A DNA stretch of 42,707 bases. It comes from DATKDP01 sp035546335. Lineage in GTDB: Bacteria > Acidobacteriota > Thermoanaerobaculia > Gp7-AA8. The notes under the pieces were generated by a model, which saw only the letters and a program-made list of their open reading frames with translations, was not told where the DNA came from and searched no databases. Shown here piece after piece: positions 7,945 through 16,575 of the stretch (positions are counted from its first letter, which is position 1; every line of letters starts with the position of its first letter). The position numbers and the translations under genes are program-made. The stretch spans positions 1-42,707 of the forward strand of contig DATKDP010000140.1 of assembly GCA_035546335.1 (NCBI GenBank), given 5' to 3'.

Positions 7945-8904
7945 ATGTCGAACAACAGGCAGCAATCGGATGCAACCATCGCGGCCGTCGCAGGAGCCTC
8001 CCTCCTGTTGACGACGCTCGAGGTCGCGCGGCGTCTCTTCCGCCGCTCGCAAGTGTTCCTTCCTGAGCGGGAGCCTCTTCGTTCGTGGTCTCCGTCCGAC
8101 TACGGCATTTCATCCGCGGCAGTCGAGGACATCTTCATCGAGACGCATGATGGAGAGCGTTTGCACGCATGGTATTGCAGGTCCGATGAGCCTGTGGGCT
8201 CGATGCTCTATTGTCACGGGAGTCGCGGAAACATCACCACGACCGCCGACGTGATTCCACACATGCTGGCGAGCGGAATCAACGTCCTGCTGTTCGACTA
8301 CCGTGGCTACGGCAAGAGCAGCGGCTTTCCGACCACGCGCGGATTGATTCTCGATGGGCTCGCTGCCGCGGATCTCCACGAGAAGATCCGCCCGGCGGAC
8401 CTTCCCTCGGTTGCGTACGGCTATTCTCTGGGAGGACCGATCGCCGCCGATGTGGCACGTCGCGTCGGGTTCGACGGAATGATTCTGCAGTCGACATTCA
8501 CGAATCTGTCCGATGCGGCGCGCGTGATGTTCCCGAAGATTCCGCTCCACTACATCGCCGGAAACCCGTACAACACGCTCCGAGCGATCGCTTCCCTCGC
8601 CATTCCGCTGCTCATCGTCCATGGCGAAGCAGACGATGTCTGCCCTCCCTGGATGGCCGAGTCGCTCTTCCGGAATTGCAGCGAACGAAAAGAGCTGCTC
8701 CTGGTGCCCGGAGCGTCACACTGCGACGTTTATTCGATCGCTCCGGACCTCGTCAGCGAGACCATTCGAGGATTCATCACCCGGCTTCCTCCATCCCAGC
8801 GTGACGGGAACGGTCGAGTTCACGAAGTGTCGCATTACGACCGTCTCTTCCGCGCGCTTCGTCTCTTCACCCGCCGGTTCAGTGACCCCGATCCGCTCAG
8901 CTGA
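7945..8904 (+). CDS. Membrane-anchored alpha/beta hydrolase (Bem46-like)
   Basis: A 319-residue hydrolase with an N-terminal hydrophobic segment (about 10-25) that likely anchors it in the membrane. The catalytic domain has LYCHGSRGNITTT (oxyanion region, about 89), FDYRGYGKSSG (118-127) and the nucleophile elbow GYSLGG with Ser161. LIVHGEADDVCPP supplies the Asp and PGASHCDV the His. This is the Bem46/ABHD13-like serine hydrolase group with unknown substrates. I placed the start at 7945 because it directly precedes the anchor; the upstream in-frame extension crosses the perfect hairpin at 7908-7933 and looks non-coding. A related protein is encoded at 14684-15541. Confidence 0.85.
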   Translation: MSNNRQQSDATIAAVAGASLLLTTLEVARRLFRRSQVFLPEREPLRSWSPSDYGISSAAVEDIFIETHDGERLHAWYCRSDEPVGSMLYCHGSRGNITTTADVIPHMLASGINVLLFDYRGYGKSSGFPTTRGLILDGLAAADLHEKIRPADLPSVAYGYSLGGPIAADVARRVGFDGMILQSTFTNLSDAARVMFPKIPLHYIAGNPYNTLRAIASLAIPLLIVHGEADDVCPPWMAESLFRNCSERKELLLVPGASHCDVYSIAPDLVSETIRGFITRLPPSQRDGNGRVHEVSHYDRLFRALRLFTRRFSDPDPLS

Positions 8905-9077
8905 GAGTCTTCGCCGGAACGGACGGCATCCTGGCCACCGTCATCCCGAGCTCGAAAACGGCGCCGCGCGATCCACAAACCGGCGTCGACTTCCGGAAAA
9001 TTGTACTAAGATGCGCCCGCGACGTGGTTTCTTCGACGCTCTCGCCTGTGCTGCTGATCCCATCGTCGCATGCCGTC

Positions 9078-10193
9078 ATGAAGGCAGTCATCAAAACCCA
9101 ACCAATCGCCGGACTCGACGGAACGACCGTCGGCGAGGCTCCGCGACCGCAGCCACGACCCGACGAGGTTCTCATACGAGTCGCGGCAACTGCGATCTGC
9201 GGAACGGACAAACACATCTATCATTGGGACCAGTCCGTTCGCGACTCGATCACCGTTCCAAGAATCTACGGTCACGAATTCTGCGGCTTCGTCGAGGAGC
9301 TCGGCGCGGACGTTGCTCGGAGCGGGCGACTGCGGATTGGGGATTACGTCTCGGCGGAGATGCACGTCGTCTGCGGCGAATGCCGCCAATGCCGCTCGGG
9401 AAACGGTCACATCTGTCAGAACACACGGATTCTCGGACTTCATGATGATGGAGCGTTCGCCGAGCTCGTAGTCGTTCCCGCATCCAACGTGATCGCACTC
9501 GATCCTCGCTACGTTCCATTGCACGTAGGCGCGTTCCTCGACGCACTCGGAAATGCAGTGCATTCCACACAGGTCGTCGATCTGGCGGGCAAGTCGGTTG
9601 CGATCACCGGATTCGGTCCCATCGGTGCGATGTCCGCCGCGATCGCCGAGCATTCCGGCGCCAGGATGGTCGTCGTGACGGACGTATCGGACAGCACGCT
9701 CGAGAGCGCACGCCGCTGGGCCGCGGACAAGAAGTTCACCAACCTGCATGCCTTCAACGCCCGGACGGCCGACCCTCAATCTCTCCGCGAGGAAATTCGA
9801 CGGGCGACCGACGGCGGCGTCGATGTGGTGCTGGAGATGTCCGGCTCTCCCGGCGCGATCAACTTTGCGCTCGACATCGTGAGGATGGGGGGGTTCCTGT
9901 CGCTTCTTGGACTGCCGTCAGGCCATTCGGTGACGATCGACGATTACACGAGCAACATCATCTTCAAGGGTCTCACGCTGCAGGGAATCATCGGCCGGCG
10001 AATGTATTCGACCTGGCATCGGATGCTCGCCCTGCTCGAGTCGGGCCTCGACGTCGCATGGGTCGTTCAGGCTCGTTATGATTCCCTCGACCAGTTCCAC
10101 GAGGGAATCGCAAAGTTCGATCGACACGAGGCATTGAAAGTCGTCTTCTTTCCCGAAGGGGAAGAAAAGGCGACTGCCCGCCTTCGGCTCTGA
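9078..10193 (+). CDS. tdh: Zinc-dependent L-threonine 3-dehydrogenase
   Basis: A 371-residue medium-chain dehydrogenase that oxidises L-threonine to 2-amino-3-ketobutyrate with NAD. The catalytic zinc site is ICGTDKHIYHWD with Cys41, then YGHEFCG. The structural zinc site has four cysteines in CGECRQCRSGNGHIC. The Rossmann fold starts at AITGFGPIGAMSAAIAE. EMSGSPGAINFALD and the C-terminal RRMYSTWHRM match threonine dehydrogenases better than general alcohol dehydrogenases. The start at 9078 was chosen because family N-termini begin at MKA; an in-frame ATG at 9024 would add an unlikely leader. The partner ligase Kbl is not in this window. Confidence 0.88.
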   Translation: MKAVIKTQPIAGLDGTTVGEAPRPQPRPDEVLIRVAATAICGTDKHIYHWDQSVRDSITVPRIYGHEFCGFVEELGADVARSGRLRIGDYVSAEMHVVCGECRQCRSGNGHICQNTRILGLHDDGAFAELVVVPASNVIALDPRYVPLHVGAFLDALGNAVHSTQVVDLAGKSVAITGFGPIGAMSAAIAEHSGARMVVVTDVSDSTLESARRWAADKKFTNLHAFNARTADPQSLREEIRRATDGGVDVVLEMSGSPGAINFALDIVRMGGFLSLLGLPSGHSVTIDDYTSNIIFKGLTLQGIIGRRMYSTWHRMLALLESGLDVAWVVQARYDSLDQFHEGIAKFDRHEALKVVFFPEGEEKATARLRL

Positions 10194-10210
10194 TATCCCG
10201 CAAGCGTGAG

Positions 10211-10325
10211 CACCGTCATCCTGAGCGAGGAGGTTGGGTGGGCGTGAGCGAAGGATCTGCGTTCGCACACAGTTGCCGATCGCAGATCCTTCGCTCACAC
10301 CCGATCCCCACCCGCGCTCAGGAAT
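10211..10325. repeat. REP-like long hairpin element, copy 1
   Basis: This element has two imperfectly complementary arms of about 43 bases. The left arm starts TCCTGAGCGAGGAGG and ends GTGAGCGAAGGATCTGCG. The right arm begins CGCAGATCCTTCGCTCAC and ends GCTCAGGA. The centre contains ACAGTTGCCGAT, which is the inverse of the centre in the copies at 36141 and 42606. It fills the first half of the 300-base non-coding stretch 10194-10493; the second half shows only a weak CTGCG/CGCAG hairpin near 10351. Confidence 0.85.
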
Positions 10326-10493
10326 CGCAAGCACCCGGACGAAGCTATTGCGCTGCGTTGCGGCGCAGAAGGCCCTCGGTTCTGTCACTCGAGCAAATGC
10401 TTCGTCCCTAGGTGGGCGTCAAGGGCTGCACAGACGACCTCGAGGAGATCGGTCAGATTCTCGCAGGGGCCTCCCCTTCCTGTCTATGATCGG

Positions 10494-11702
10494 TCACGGA
10501 ACAAGTCCTCGCGGACTGCGGCACAACGTCTCCACCCTGCCGTCTTCCCGAACGAACAGCGTGTCCTCGATTCGGACGCCGATCTCTTCGCCTGGATAGT
10601 AGAGCCCGGGCTCGATGGTCAGCACGTCGCCGGCCTCGATGACATCCGATCTCGATTCCGCGAGCGAGAACGACGGGCGCTCGTGAACTTCGAGACCGAC
10701 CCCGTGCCCGAGGGAGTGCACGTAGCCTTCGAGCGTGGTGGGAGTCGATCGCGTCGTCGGGTGGCCTCGACTCTCGAAAAAGTCACAAACCAGACCCTGA
10801 TATTCGGACGCCTTATGTCCCGCGCGCATCGTCTCTGCGGCCATCTCGAATGCCGTCAAGACCTCCTCATGCAGTCTCGCCAGCCGGTCGGGCACCGGCC
10901 CGATGCAGAAGGTCCTGGTGAGATCGAAAAAATAGCCCGTCGTCCGATCGGCAGGAAAGATGTCGATCACCAGCGGAACCGATGCTCGCACGAGCGCCTC
11001 CGGATTGCCGCGGGAGTGTGGAATCCCTGCATCCCGTCCCTGCGAAAGAATCGTTTCGTGATCTTCGATCATGCCGAGCCTCGAGATCTCCGACGAGACG
11101 AGCATCTTGAGATCTCCGATTCGCAACGGCGAACCCTGATGGAATGCCACCCCATCGCGCAAATCGACCGAGCGCAGGAGTCCTCTGATCGCGTCGACGA
11201 CCTGCTCGGTTCTCTCCCCCACACTGGCGATCGCATCGATCTCCCACTGCTCTTTTCGTTTCCTCGCGAGCTGGATCACGTCCTCGCCGCCCGAACGGTG
11301 CATGTGCCATCCTCGCGCGGCGAGATGCCCGGCAATCTCCAGATAGAGATGCACCGGAACCTCTCCGCCGAAGAGGATTTCCCCCTCGACGCCATGACGC
11401 CGCAGCATCCGGTCGTACAGCTCGGCATAGGCGAGCGTCGGGTCGGGATTCGCGCGGAAGATGTCGCTGTAGCCGAGCTCGTGGATGGAGAGGGCCGGAA
11501 GACCTGCCGCCGCCGCTTCATCACGCTCCATCGGATAGTAGACCAGGAGGGTGGCGTGGCCCGGGCGATGGAGGGCATAGCCGCGCGTGACCCTGGCAGC
11601 GCGCGTGATCCAGCGGAAGGAAGGATGCGAGAGCTCGTGCATCGGCACGATGAGGCCACCGATCCCCCGTTCGGCCATCAGTCGATCGAGGTCGCTCTTC
11701 AT
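10494..11702 (-). CDS. M24-family aminopeptidase (Xaa-Pro type)
   Basis: The 402-residue product has a creatinase-like N-terminal domain and a C-terminal pita-bread metallopeptidase domain. Metal-binding residues appear in order: the Asp of PLVIDIFP, the Asp of YFFDLTRTF, the His of HSLGHGVGLEVHE, the Glu of IEPGLYYPGEE and the Glu of GVRIEDT. M24 Xaa-Pro peptidases cleave the residue before proline in peptides in the cytoplasm. Substrate preference cannot be set from sequence, as creatinase-like and prolidase members share these motifs. It lies downstream of thioredoxin on the same strand, separated by a REP-like repeat that probably uncouples the two. Confidence 0.88.
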   Translation of the reverse strand: MKSDLDRLMAERGIGGLIVPMHELSHPSFRWITRAARVTRGYALHRPGHATLLVYYPMERDEAAAAGLPALSIHELGYSDIFRANPDPTLAYAELYDRMLRRHGVEGEILFGGEVPVHLYLEIAGHLAARGWHMHRSGGEDVIQLARKRKEQWEIDAIASVGERTEQVVDAIRGLLRSVDLRDGVAFHQGSPLRIGDLKMLVSSEISRLGMIEDHETILSQGRDAGIPHSRGNPEALVRASVPLVIDIFPADRTTGYFFDLTRTFCIGPVPDRLARLHEEVLTAFEMAAETMRAGHKASEYQGLVCDFFESRGHPTTRSTPTTLEGYVHSLGHGVGLEVHERPSFSLAESRSDVIEAGDVLTIEPGLYYPGEEIGVRIEDTLFVREDGRVETLCRSPRGLVP

Positions 11703-11722
11703 GAATGCCGCCGCCCGCTCTC

Positions 11723-11787
11723 TGCCGTCATCCTGAGACCGCAGATCCTTCGCTCACCCCACCCATCCGCCTCGCTCAGGATGACGC
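11723..11787. repeat. REP-like element, short copy 2
   Basis: A single-arm derivative of the same family. GTCATCCTGAG and CTCAGGATGAC form perfect terminal inverted repeats around one internal arm reading CCGCAGATCCTTCGCTCAC. It lies between the thioredoxin and M24 genes and could form a small stem. The second arm present in the long copies has been lost or never existed. Confidence 0.75.
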
Positions 11788-11805
11788 AAGGTTGCGCTGT
11801 CTGTT

Positions 11806-12135
11806 TCAGAGGTTGCGGTCGATGAACTTCTGCAGCTCGGCACGCGGCAACAGGCCGATTGCCCGATCGACCACCTGGCCCCCTTTGAAGATCATCAGGG
11901 TCGGAATCGAGGTGATTCGATACTGTTGCGCGACGCTCGGATTCTCGTCGACGTTCATTTTCGCGATGACCGCGCGCCCTTCGTAGCCCGGGGCGAGCTC
12001 TTCGATAATCGGCCCGATGATTCTGCATGGGCCACACCATGGTGCCCAGAAGTCGACCAGGGCGGGCTTGTCCGACTGCAGGATACTCTCCGCGAAGTCA
12101 CGATCGGTCACCTGTTGAATCGTATTCGTCTCCAT
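11806..12135 (-). CDS. trxA: Thioredoxin
   Basis: A 109-residue classical thioredoxin, a cytoplasmic disulfide reductant recycled by thioredoxin reductase. The active site WAPWCGPC is near residue 34, followed by IIGPIIEELAP, MNVDENPSVAQQYRITSIPT with the conserved cis-proline, and LMIFKGGQ. No signal peptide is present. The start at 12135 was chosen on homology; it follows an in-frame region of about 200 bases without coding character. It is divergent from the L,D-transpeptidase operon. Confidence 0.95.
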   Translation of the reverse strand: METNTIQQVTDRDFAESILQSDKPALVDFWAPWCGPCRIIGPIIEELAPGYEGRAVIAKMNVDENPSVAQQYRITSIPTLMIFKGGQVVDRAIGLLPRAELQKFIDRNL

Positions 12136-12339
12136 CGGCTGTGGTCTCCTCGAATCCTCACCGGAATCGATAAAGGTCACGGCTGCTGAGGAAATTCCAC
12201 CTTCCCGCCTCGTTCGAGACGAGCCGAAAAGCAGAGTCGATATTCGACCGGATGCCGGGAAACCGGTCCGCTTTTCTGGCAAGCCCCTTGCGAAATGATG
12301 ACAGGAGCTTTGACGGTATCCGATACGATAACCCTCACG

Positions 12340-13065
12340 ATGCCTGAACGACGAGCAACCCCGAGACCCGAAGCAAGTGACCGGCGCCGTTTTCCTCGGC
12401 CTCCGCTCTGGCTCACGCTGGGAGCACTTGCGATCGCGATCGCGAGCATCCTGCTCGCCCGCTGTCATCGCAGCTCGCTCGACGTCCGTCTGGCCGAAGC
12501 TCTCCAGAGAAGACCGAACCAGTCTGGTGAGATGAACCAGGTGCGCGAGCAGCTCGCGGCGATGGACCTCAGCGAGGAAGAGCTCCGCAGCGAGCTCGAA
12601 GCGCGCGCCAAGATGGTGGAGAGCCTCGAAAACGACGAGTTCTACATTTCGATCGACACCGAGCAGCGAAAGTTTCGTCTGCAGTACGGCAGTGACATCG
12701 TCCGTGAAGCCGACCTGGTGATCGGCGAGCCGGCGACCTTCAGGGCACGTGACGGGGCGCAATGGACCTTCGCCCCTCTTCGCGGCGCCTTCGAAGTGAC
12801 CGGCAAGGAAACGGGCCTTGCGTGGCGGGTGCCGATCTGGGTCTATCTGATGAACGGCAAACCACCTCCTCCGGCCCGGCCGGTGATCAGAAACGGAATC
12901 GGCACGTACGTGATTCTTCTGCCGAACAGCTACATCATTCACTCACCTCCCTCCGCTTCGAGCCCGCTGAAGGGCGCCAAGCCAGCCTCGTTCATGGTGC
13001 CCGAAAGTGACCTCCGCGCGATCTGGCCGCGTGTGCGCAGGGGAACGAAGGTATTCGTCTTCTGA
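12340..13065 (+). CDS. L,D-transpeptidase-like protein lacking catalytic Cys
   Basis: A 241-residue protein with a membrane anchor (about 22-40), a short helical stretch (about 60-100) and a beta-rich C-terminal domain. The domain parallels the YkuD domain of the next gene. SIDTEQRKFRLQYGSDIV matches the strand VSTEENKVYLRQAGEVIF there. YIIHSPPSASS sits where the neighbour has YALHGTQ, and PASFMVPESDLRAIW replaces SHGCIRLSNADIETLY. His201 is kept, but the second His, the catalytic Cys and the Arg are absent, so it cannot act as a transpeptidase by that mechanism. It lies 11 bases before the intact enzyme and may bind peptidoglycan or modulate its neighbour. The assignment rests on my manual alignment. 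Confidence 0.7.
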   Translation: MPERRATPRPEASDRRRFPRPPLWLTLGALAIAIASILLARCHRSSLDVRLAEALQRRPNQSGEMNQVREQLAAMDLSEEELRSELEARAKMVESLENDEFYISIDTEQRKFRLQYGSDIVREADLVIGEPATFRARDGAQWTFAPLRGAFEVTGKETGLAWRVPIWVYLMNGKPPPPARPVIRNGIGTYVILLPNSYIIHSPPSASSPLKGAKPASFMVPESDLRAIWPRVRRGTKVFVF

Positions 13066-13076
13066 AGGATGGAACG

Positions 13077-14009
13077 ATGAGTCGATGGATCGGACTTTTG
13101 GGATCGTGGGCATTGCTGGTACTGGGACTCGGCCTCGCAGCCGTCGCCGTCGCCGGGGAGTGGATCAATGTGAAAGACGAGCAGAAGCTGCACCGGCTCG
13201 CCCGCATCGATCGAGCGATCGAAGAGCGGAACCAGGCGAAGTTGAGGGAGTTTCAACAAACGGTGAGCGAGCGCGAGGGCGCAGTCAGCACGCTCCAGTC
13301 GCGAGTCGAAAAGGCGCAGCGTCAGATCGAGGATGCCCAGGACACGGCTCGGATCGTTCTGGTCTCCACCGAAGAGAACAAGGTCTACCTTCGCCAGGCT
13401 GGCGAGGTGATTTTCGAGGCGGTCTGTTCGACGGGCAAGGGAACGACTCTGATCGACCGCGGGCGGACGATGGTCTTCAATACGCCGATCGGAAAGTTCC
13501 GGATACGGTCTAGAGAAACGAATCCGGTCTGGGTGCCTCCCGACTGGCACTATGTCGAGGAAGCGCGCAAGCGGGGCATGCGGACCGTCACCCTCGATTA
13601 CGGTAGATCCATCGATGCCGATACGGGAGGCCCCGTCCGCAGACCGAGCAGCGAGGGGATCTGGTCGTGGTTCTCGGACGCGCCAGAGGGCACGCGGCGA
13701 ATCATGCGGGCCCAGGGAAGCGACGTCGTGATCATCGAAAACGGCAGCGCCCGGCGCCTGCCTCCGGGTGGGCTCATCACCGCCGGAGGCGCCGTCGTCA
13801 TTCCACCTGTCGGAACGTCGCAGAGGAAGTTCCCGGAGGTGCTCGGAACCCATCGCCTGAATCTCGGCGACGGATACGCCCTTCACGGGACGCAGGCTGT
13901 GCAACAGCTCGGACAGAGCGTCTCGCATGGCTGCATCCGGCTCTCGAACGCGGACATCGAGACTCTCTACGGAATGACCGAGGTCGGCGACGAAGTAATC
14001 ATCTACTAA
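13077..14009 (+). CDS. L,D-transpeptidase (YkuD domain)
   Basis: A 310-residue envelope enzyme. An N-terminal hydrophobic helix (about 5-26) acts as anchor or signal, a coiled coil spans about 33-90, and a YkuD domain runs from about 92 to the end. The signature is complete: YALHGTQ with His270, then SVSHGCIRLSNAD with His284, catalytic Cys286 and Arg288. Such enzymes form 3-3 peptidoglycan crosslinks or attach proteins to peptidoglycan in the periplasm. About 60 residues rich in Pro and Gly (180-250) interrupt the domain, an unusual insertion. It follows the catalytically dead paralogue by 11 bases. Confidence 0.9.
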   Translation: MSRWIGLLGSWALLVLGLGLAAVAVAGEWINVKDEQKLHRLARIDRAIEERNQAKLREFQQTVSEREGAVSTLQSRVEKAQRQIEDAQDTARIVLVSTEENKVYLRQAGEVIFEAVCSTGKGTTLIDRGRTMVFNTPIGKFRIRSRETNPVWVPPDWHYVEEARKRGMRTVTLDYGRSIDADTGGPVRRPSSEGIWSWFSDAPEGTRRIMRAQGSDVVIIENGSARRLPPGGLITAGGAVVIPPVGTSQRKFPEVLGTHRLNLGDGYALHGTQAVQQLGQSVSHGCIRLSNADIETLYGMTEVGDEVIIY

Positions 14010-14055
14010 CGGCGGCAACCCTGCCACCACGACCGGTTACCCGTACAATGCAGCG

Positions 14056-14673
14056 ATGAACGCATGGCGGGAACGCACATCGCGCTGGCTCCGGCCGATC
14101 GCAGTTCGGACTCCACTCTCACCCAACGCGTTGACGATTCTCGCCGTGGGGTTCAGTCTCGCCGCGGCGGTCTCACTCTTTCTCGCCCCCGCAGACCCGA
14201 ATCGATTCCTTCATGCGGTCGGCCTGTTCGCCGTGGGGGGAGCTCTCGACCTGCTGGACGGAGCGGTTGCCCGCGCACAGGGGAAAACGTCGCGCTTCGG
14301 AGACTTCCTCGACCATTTTCTCGACCGTGTCAGCGATCTTGCGGTGACCGCAGGCTGGATCATCGGGTCGGGATCCCGCCTCGCCATCGGGCTTCCGGCG
14401 CTTGTTGCGATCATGCTCAACGGGTACATTGGAACGCAGATCGAAGCCACGTTTCGAACGAGAACCTATGAGGCGACGGGGAGGGCGGAGTTCGTCCTGG
14501 CGATGATCACCTTCCCGATCATCGCCTGGATTCTCGCGGTGTCGGAGACATCGCGAGCGAGCCTGCTGGGGCTGACCACGGTCGACTGGCTGACGCTCCT
14601 CCTGGGTTTGTTCGCTCTCGTCGGAATCGCGCAGCGACTCCGCGAAGCGCGCCGGCTCAGCGGAGCCGCCTGA
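14056..14673 (+). CDS. CDP-alcohol phosphatidyltransferase
   Basis: A 205-residue multi-pass inner-membrane protein. The family motif DG-x2-AR-x8-G-x3-D-x3-D is complete around residues 68-90 (DGAVARAQGKTSRFGDFLDH). Such enzymes transfer a phosphatidyl group from a CDP-lipid to an alcohol such as glycerol phosphate, inositol phosphate or serine. The acceptor cannot be read from sequence; a separate PgsA candidate is at 39235-39861, so this one probably makes a different lipid. It lies 46 bases after the L,D-transpeptidase gene and 10 bases before the next hydrolase gene. Confidence 0.9.
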   Translation: MNAWRERTSRWLRPIAVRTPLSPNALTILAVGFSLAAAVSLFLAPADPNRFLHAVGLFAVGGALDLLDGAVARAQGKTSRFGDFLDHFLDRVSDLAVTAGWIIGSGSRLAIGLPALVAIMLNGYIGTQIEATFRTRTYEATGRAEFVLAMITFPIIAWILAVSETSRASLLGLTTVDWLTLLLGLFALVGIAQRLREARRLSGAA

Positions 14674-14683
14674 GGATCCGAAC

Positions 14684-15541
14684 GTGAGATGGCTCGTCAC
14701 GACCACAATCACGATCGCATTACTGATCCTAGCTCTGGCTCTCTTCACGCACTGGCTGAAACGGATCTCTCTTTTTTTTCCCGATCGACATCCCCGAGGA
14801 TTCTGGAATTTCGCCGACCTCCCGATCGAGCCGAGCGAGCACCAGTTCCTCACACCGGACGGCGTCCTGCTGCATGGGCTTCTCTTCGAGCCGGTCGAGG
14901 CTTCGGATTCTCCTCTCATCATCTGGTTCCATGGAAACGCGGGAAATGTGACGAATCGCGCCGCAATCGCTTCACGATTCGCGGAGATGGGAAGCCCGAT
15001 ATTCGTCTTCGACTATCGTGGATTCGGAAAGAGCGAAGGACGTATTTCCGAGCGTGGTGCCGCTGTCGATTCGATCGCAGCCTATGACTACATCACACGA
15101 AGAGTCGGACGACAGAGCGGATCGGTGGCGCTCTATGGTGAGTCGATCGGTGCTGCATTCGCAGCCTGGGTGGCGCGCGAACGGCCCGCTCTCTGCGTCG
15201 TCGTCGAAAGCTCGTTTCCATCTCTCAGCCGGGTCGCCTGGACGGTCTATCCCTACACTCCCTTCCCTCTTTTCGTCGGCGGCTCGCTGCGCGTAGCCGA
15301 CTGGCTGAACGAGGCCGGTCTGCCGGTCCTCGTGCTCCACGGGACGAACGACCCCATCATCCCCTTCCGGCTCGGAGTCGAGCTCTACGAACAGCTCGAA
15401 GTACCGAAGACGCTCCTCCCGGTCGAAGGAGCGTCGCACAGCGACATTTCCGCGGTCCTCGGCGACGGCTACGTTCGTCGGGTCCGGGACTTCGTCGAGG
15501 CGGCTCGACGGGAGTCTGTCTCGAAACGCCGTGTAGAATGA
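14684..15541 (+). CDS. Membrane-anchored alpha/beta hydrolase (Bem46-like)
   Basis: A 285-residue hydrolase with an N-terminal anchor (about 4-22). It shows WFHGNAGNVTNR (81-92), FDYRGFGKSEGR (109-120) and nucleophile elbow YGESIGAA with Ser154. VLHGTNDPIIPF supplies Asp and EGASHSD supplies His. The start is GTG 14684, 10 bases after the phosphatidyltransferase stop. Its TGA overlaps the galT start as ATGA. It resembles the product of 7945-8904 and may hydrolyse lipid or envelope esters; that is inference. Confidence 0.86.
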   Translation: MRWLVTTTITIALLILALALFTHWLKRISLFFPDRHPRGFWNFADLPIEPSEHQFLTPDGVLLHGLLFEPVEASDSPLIIWFHGNAGNVTNRAAIASRFAEMGSPIFVFDYRGFGKSEGRISERGAAVDSIAAYDYITRRVGRQSGSVALYGESIGAAFAAWVARERPALCVVVESSFPSLSRVAWTVYPYTPFPLFVGGSLRVADWLNEAGLPVLVLHGTNDPIIPFRLGVELYEQLEVPKTLLPVEGASHSDISAVLGDGYVRRVRDFVEAARRESVSKRRVE

Positions 15542-16575
15542 CCCGCGTGTCGTCGCTTCGAAGAAATCCACTGAATGGTGAGTGGATCATCATCGCGCCC
15601 GAACGGCGCGATCGACCGAACGCGATTACCGTCGAACCGGAGGCCGACGATGATCCACAGCAATGCCCCTTCTGCCCGGGCAACGAAGGGCAGACACCTC
15701 CCGAGATCATGCGCGTTGGCAGTGAGGATCGATGGAATCTGCGGGTGGTTCCCAATCGCTATCCCGCGGTTCGAAGCGATGCGCGGCGGGACCATTCGCC
15801 TGCCGCAGACGAGCTCATCGACGCCGGACTCGACGACGAAATCGACATGCCCGCCGACGGCAGCCACGAAGTGATCGTCGAATCACGCGAACACACCCTC
15901 TCTGCCGACGGCTATTCGACAGAGATGCTCGAGTGCATTTTCGACATCTACGAACAGCGATACGCCGCACAGCTCGATTCCTCTACGCCGGTGCGCCACG
16001 TGACCATCTTCAAGAACAGCTCCTCGATGTCGGGAGCTTCGATTCTCCACCCCCACTCACAACTTCTGTCGCTTCCGGTGGTGCCTGCACGCCCGGCCAT
16101 CGAGCTGAGTCAGTTCGCTCGGCGCGCCGGCGACTGCCCGCTCTGCGCGCAGCTCGGTCGAAACCGCCTTTTCGAATCCGGTCGCTTCCTGGTCGTGGCT
16201 CCCCATGCATCCCGGCTTCCGTTTCAGCTGTTGCTCGCTCCACGCGCCCACACGCCATCGTTTTTTCCTCTCCCGGCCGAGCCGAGGCGGGAGCTGGCCG
16301 CGCTTCTACAGATGTCCCTGCGCGCTCTCGCCGCCCGGCTGGGGAGGATTCCGTTCAACTGGACGATTCAGACCTCTCCCATGGAGCTGGGCCTCGGGCG
16401 CAGAGAGTTCCACTCGTATCTGGAGCTGTTCCCCCGCCTCACGACAATCGGCGGATTCGAATGGAGCTCCTCGTCGTTCATCAACATCGTTCCGCCCGAG
16501 CTGGCTGTGGTCGAGCTCCGCGACGCCTTCGAACGAAAAGGGCAACGGTTCCCCTCTGGAGGAGATCAGACATGA
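15538..16575 (+). CDS. galT: Galactose-1-phosphate uridylyltransferase
   Basis: The 345-residue HIT-superfamily enzyme exchanges UMP between UDP-glucose and galactose 1-phosphate in the Leloir pathway. Zinc ligands are likely Cys43 and Cys46 (CPFCPGNEGQTPPE), His110 and His171. The nucleophile is His173 in HPHSQLLSLP, after FKNSSSMSGAS. The C-terminal half has a second CPLCAQLG pair. The start overlaps the upstream stop (ATGA), and its own stop overlaps the rhomboid start the same way. No galE or galK is nearby, so it may supply UDP-sugars for envelope polymers, or it may use related sugar phosphates. Confidence 0.9.
   Translation: MTRVSSLRRNPLNGEWIIIAPERRDRPNAITVEPEADDDPQQCPFCPGNEGQTPPEIMRVGSEDRWNLRVVPNRYPAVRSDARRDHSPAADELIDAGLDDEIDMPADGSHEVIVESREHTLSADGYSTEMLECIFDIYEQRYAAQLDSSTPVRHVTIFKNSSSMSGASILHPHSQLLSLPVVPARPAIELSQFARRAGDCPLCAQLGRNRLFESGRFLVVAPHASRLPFQLLLAPRAHTPSFFPLPAEPRRELAALLQMSLRALAARLGRIPFNWTIQTSPMELGLGRREFHSYLELFPRLTTIGGFEWSSSSFINIVPPELAVVELRDAFERKGQRFPSGGDQT

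Noticed and set aside
10390..10484. Short minus-strand frame reading ENLTDLLEVVCAALDAHLG after the M24 gene
   Set aside because: It looks helical but has no ATG, GTG or TTG start after the in-frame stop, and it is only about 30 codons long.
12311..12331. TTGACG followed by TACGATAA upstream of 12340 as a promoter
   Set aside because: The spacing between the two boxes is about 8 bases, too short for a sigma70 promoter.
15732..16571. The first 280 codons of a long plus-strand frame ahead of rhomboid
   Set aside because: It is a frame shadow of galT; rhomboid begins at 16572 where its sequence and the ATGA overlap start.
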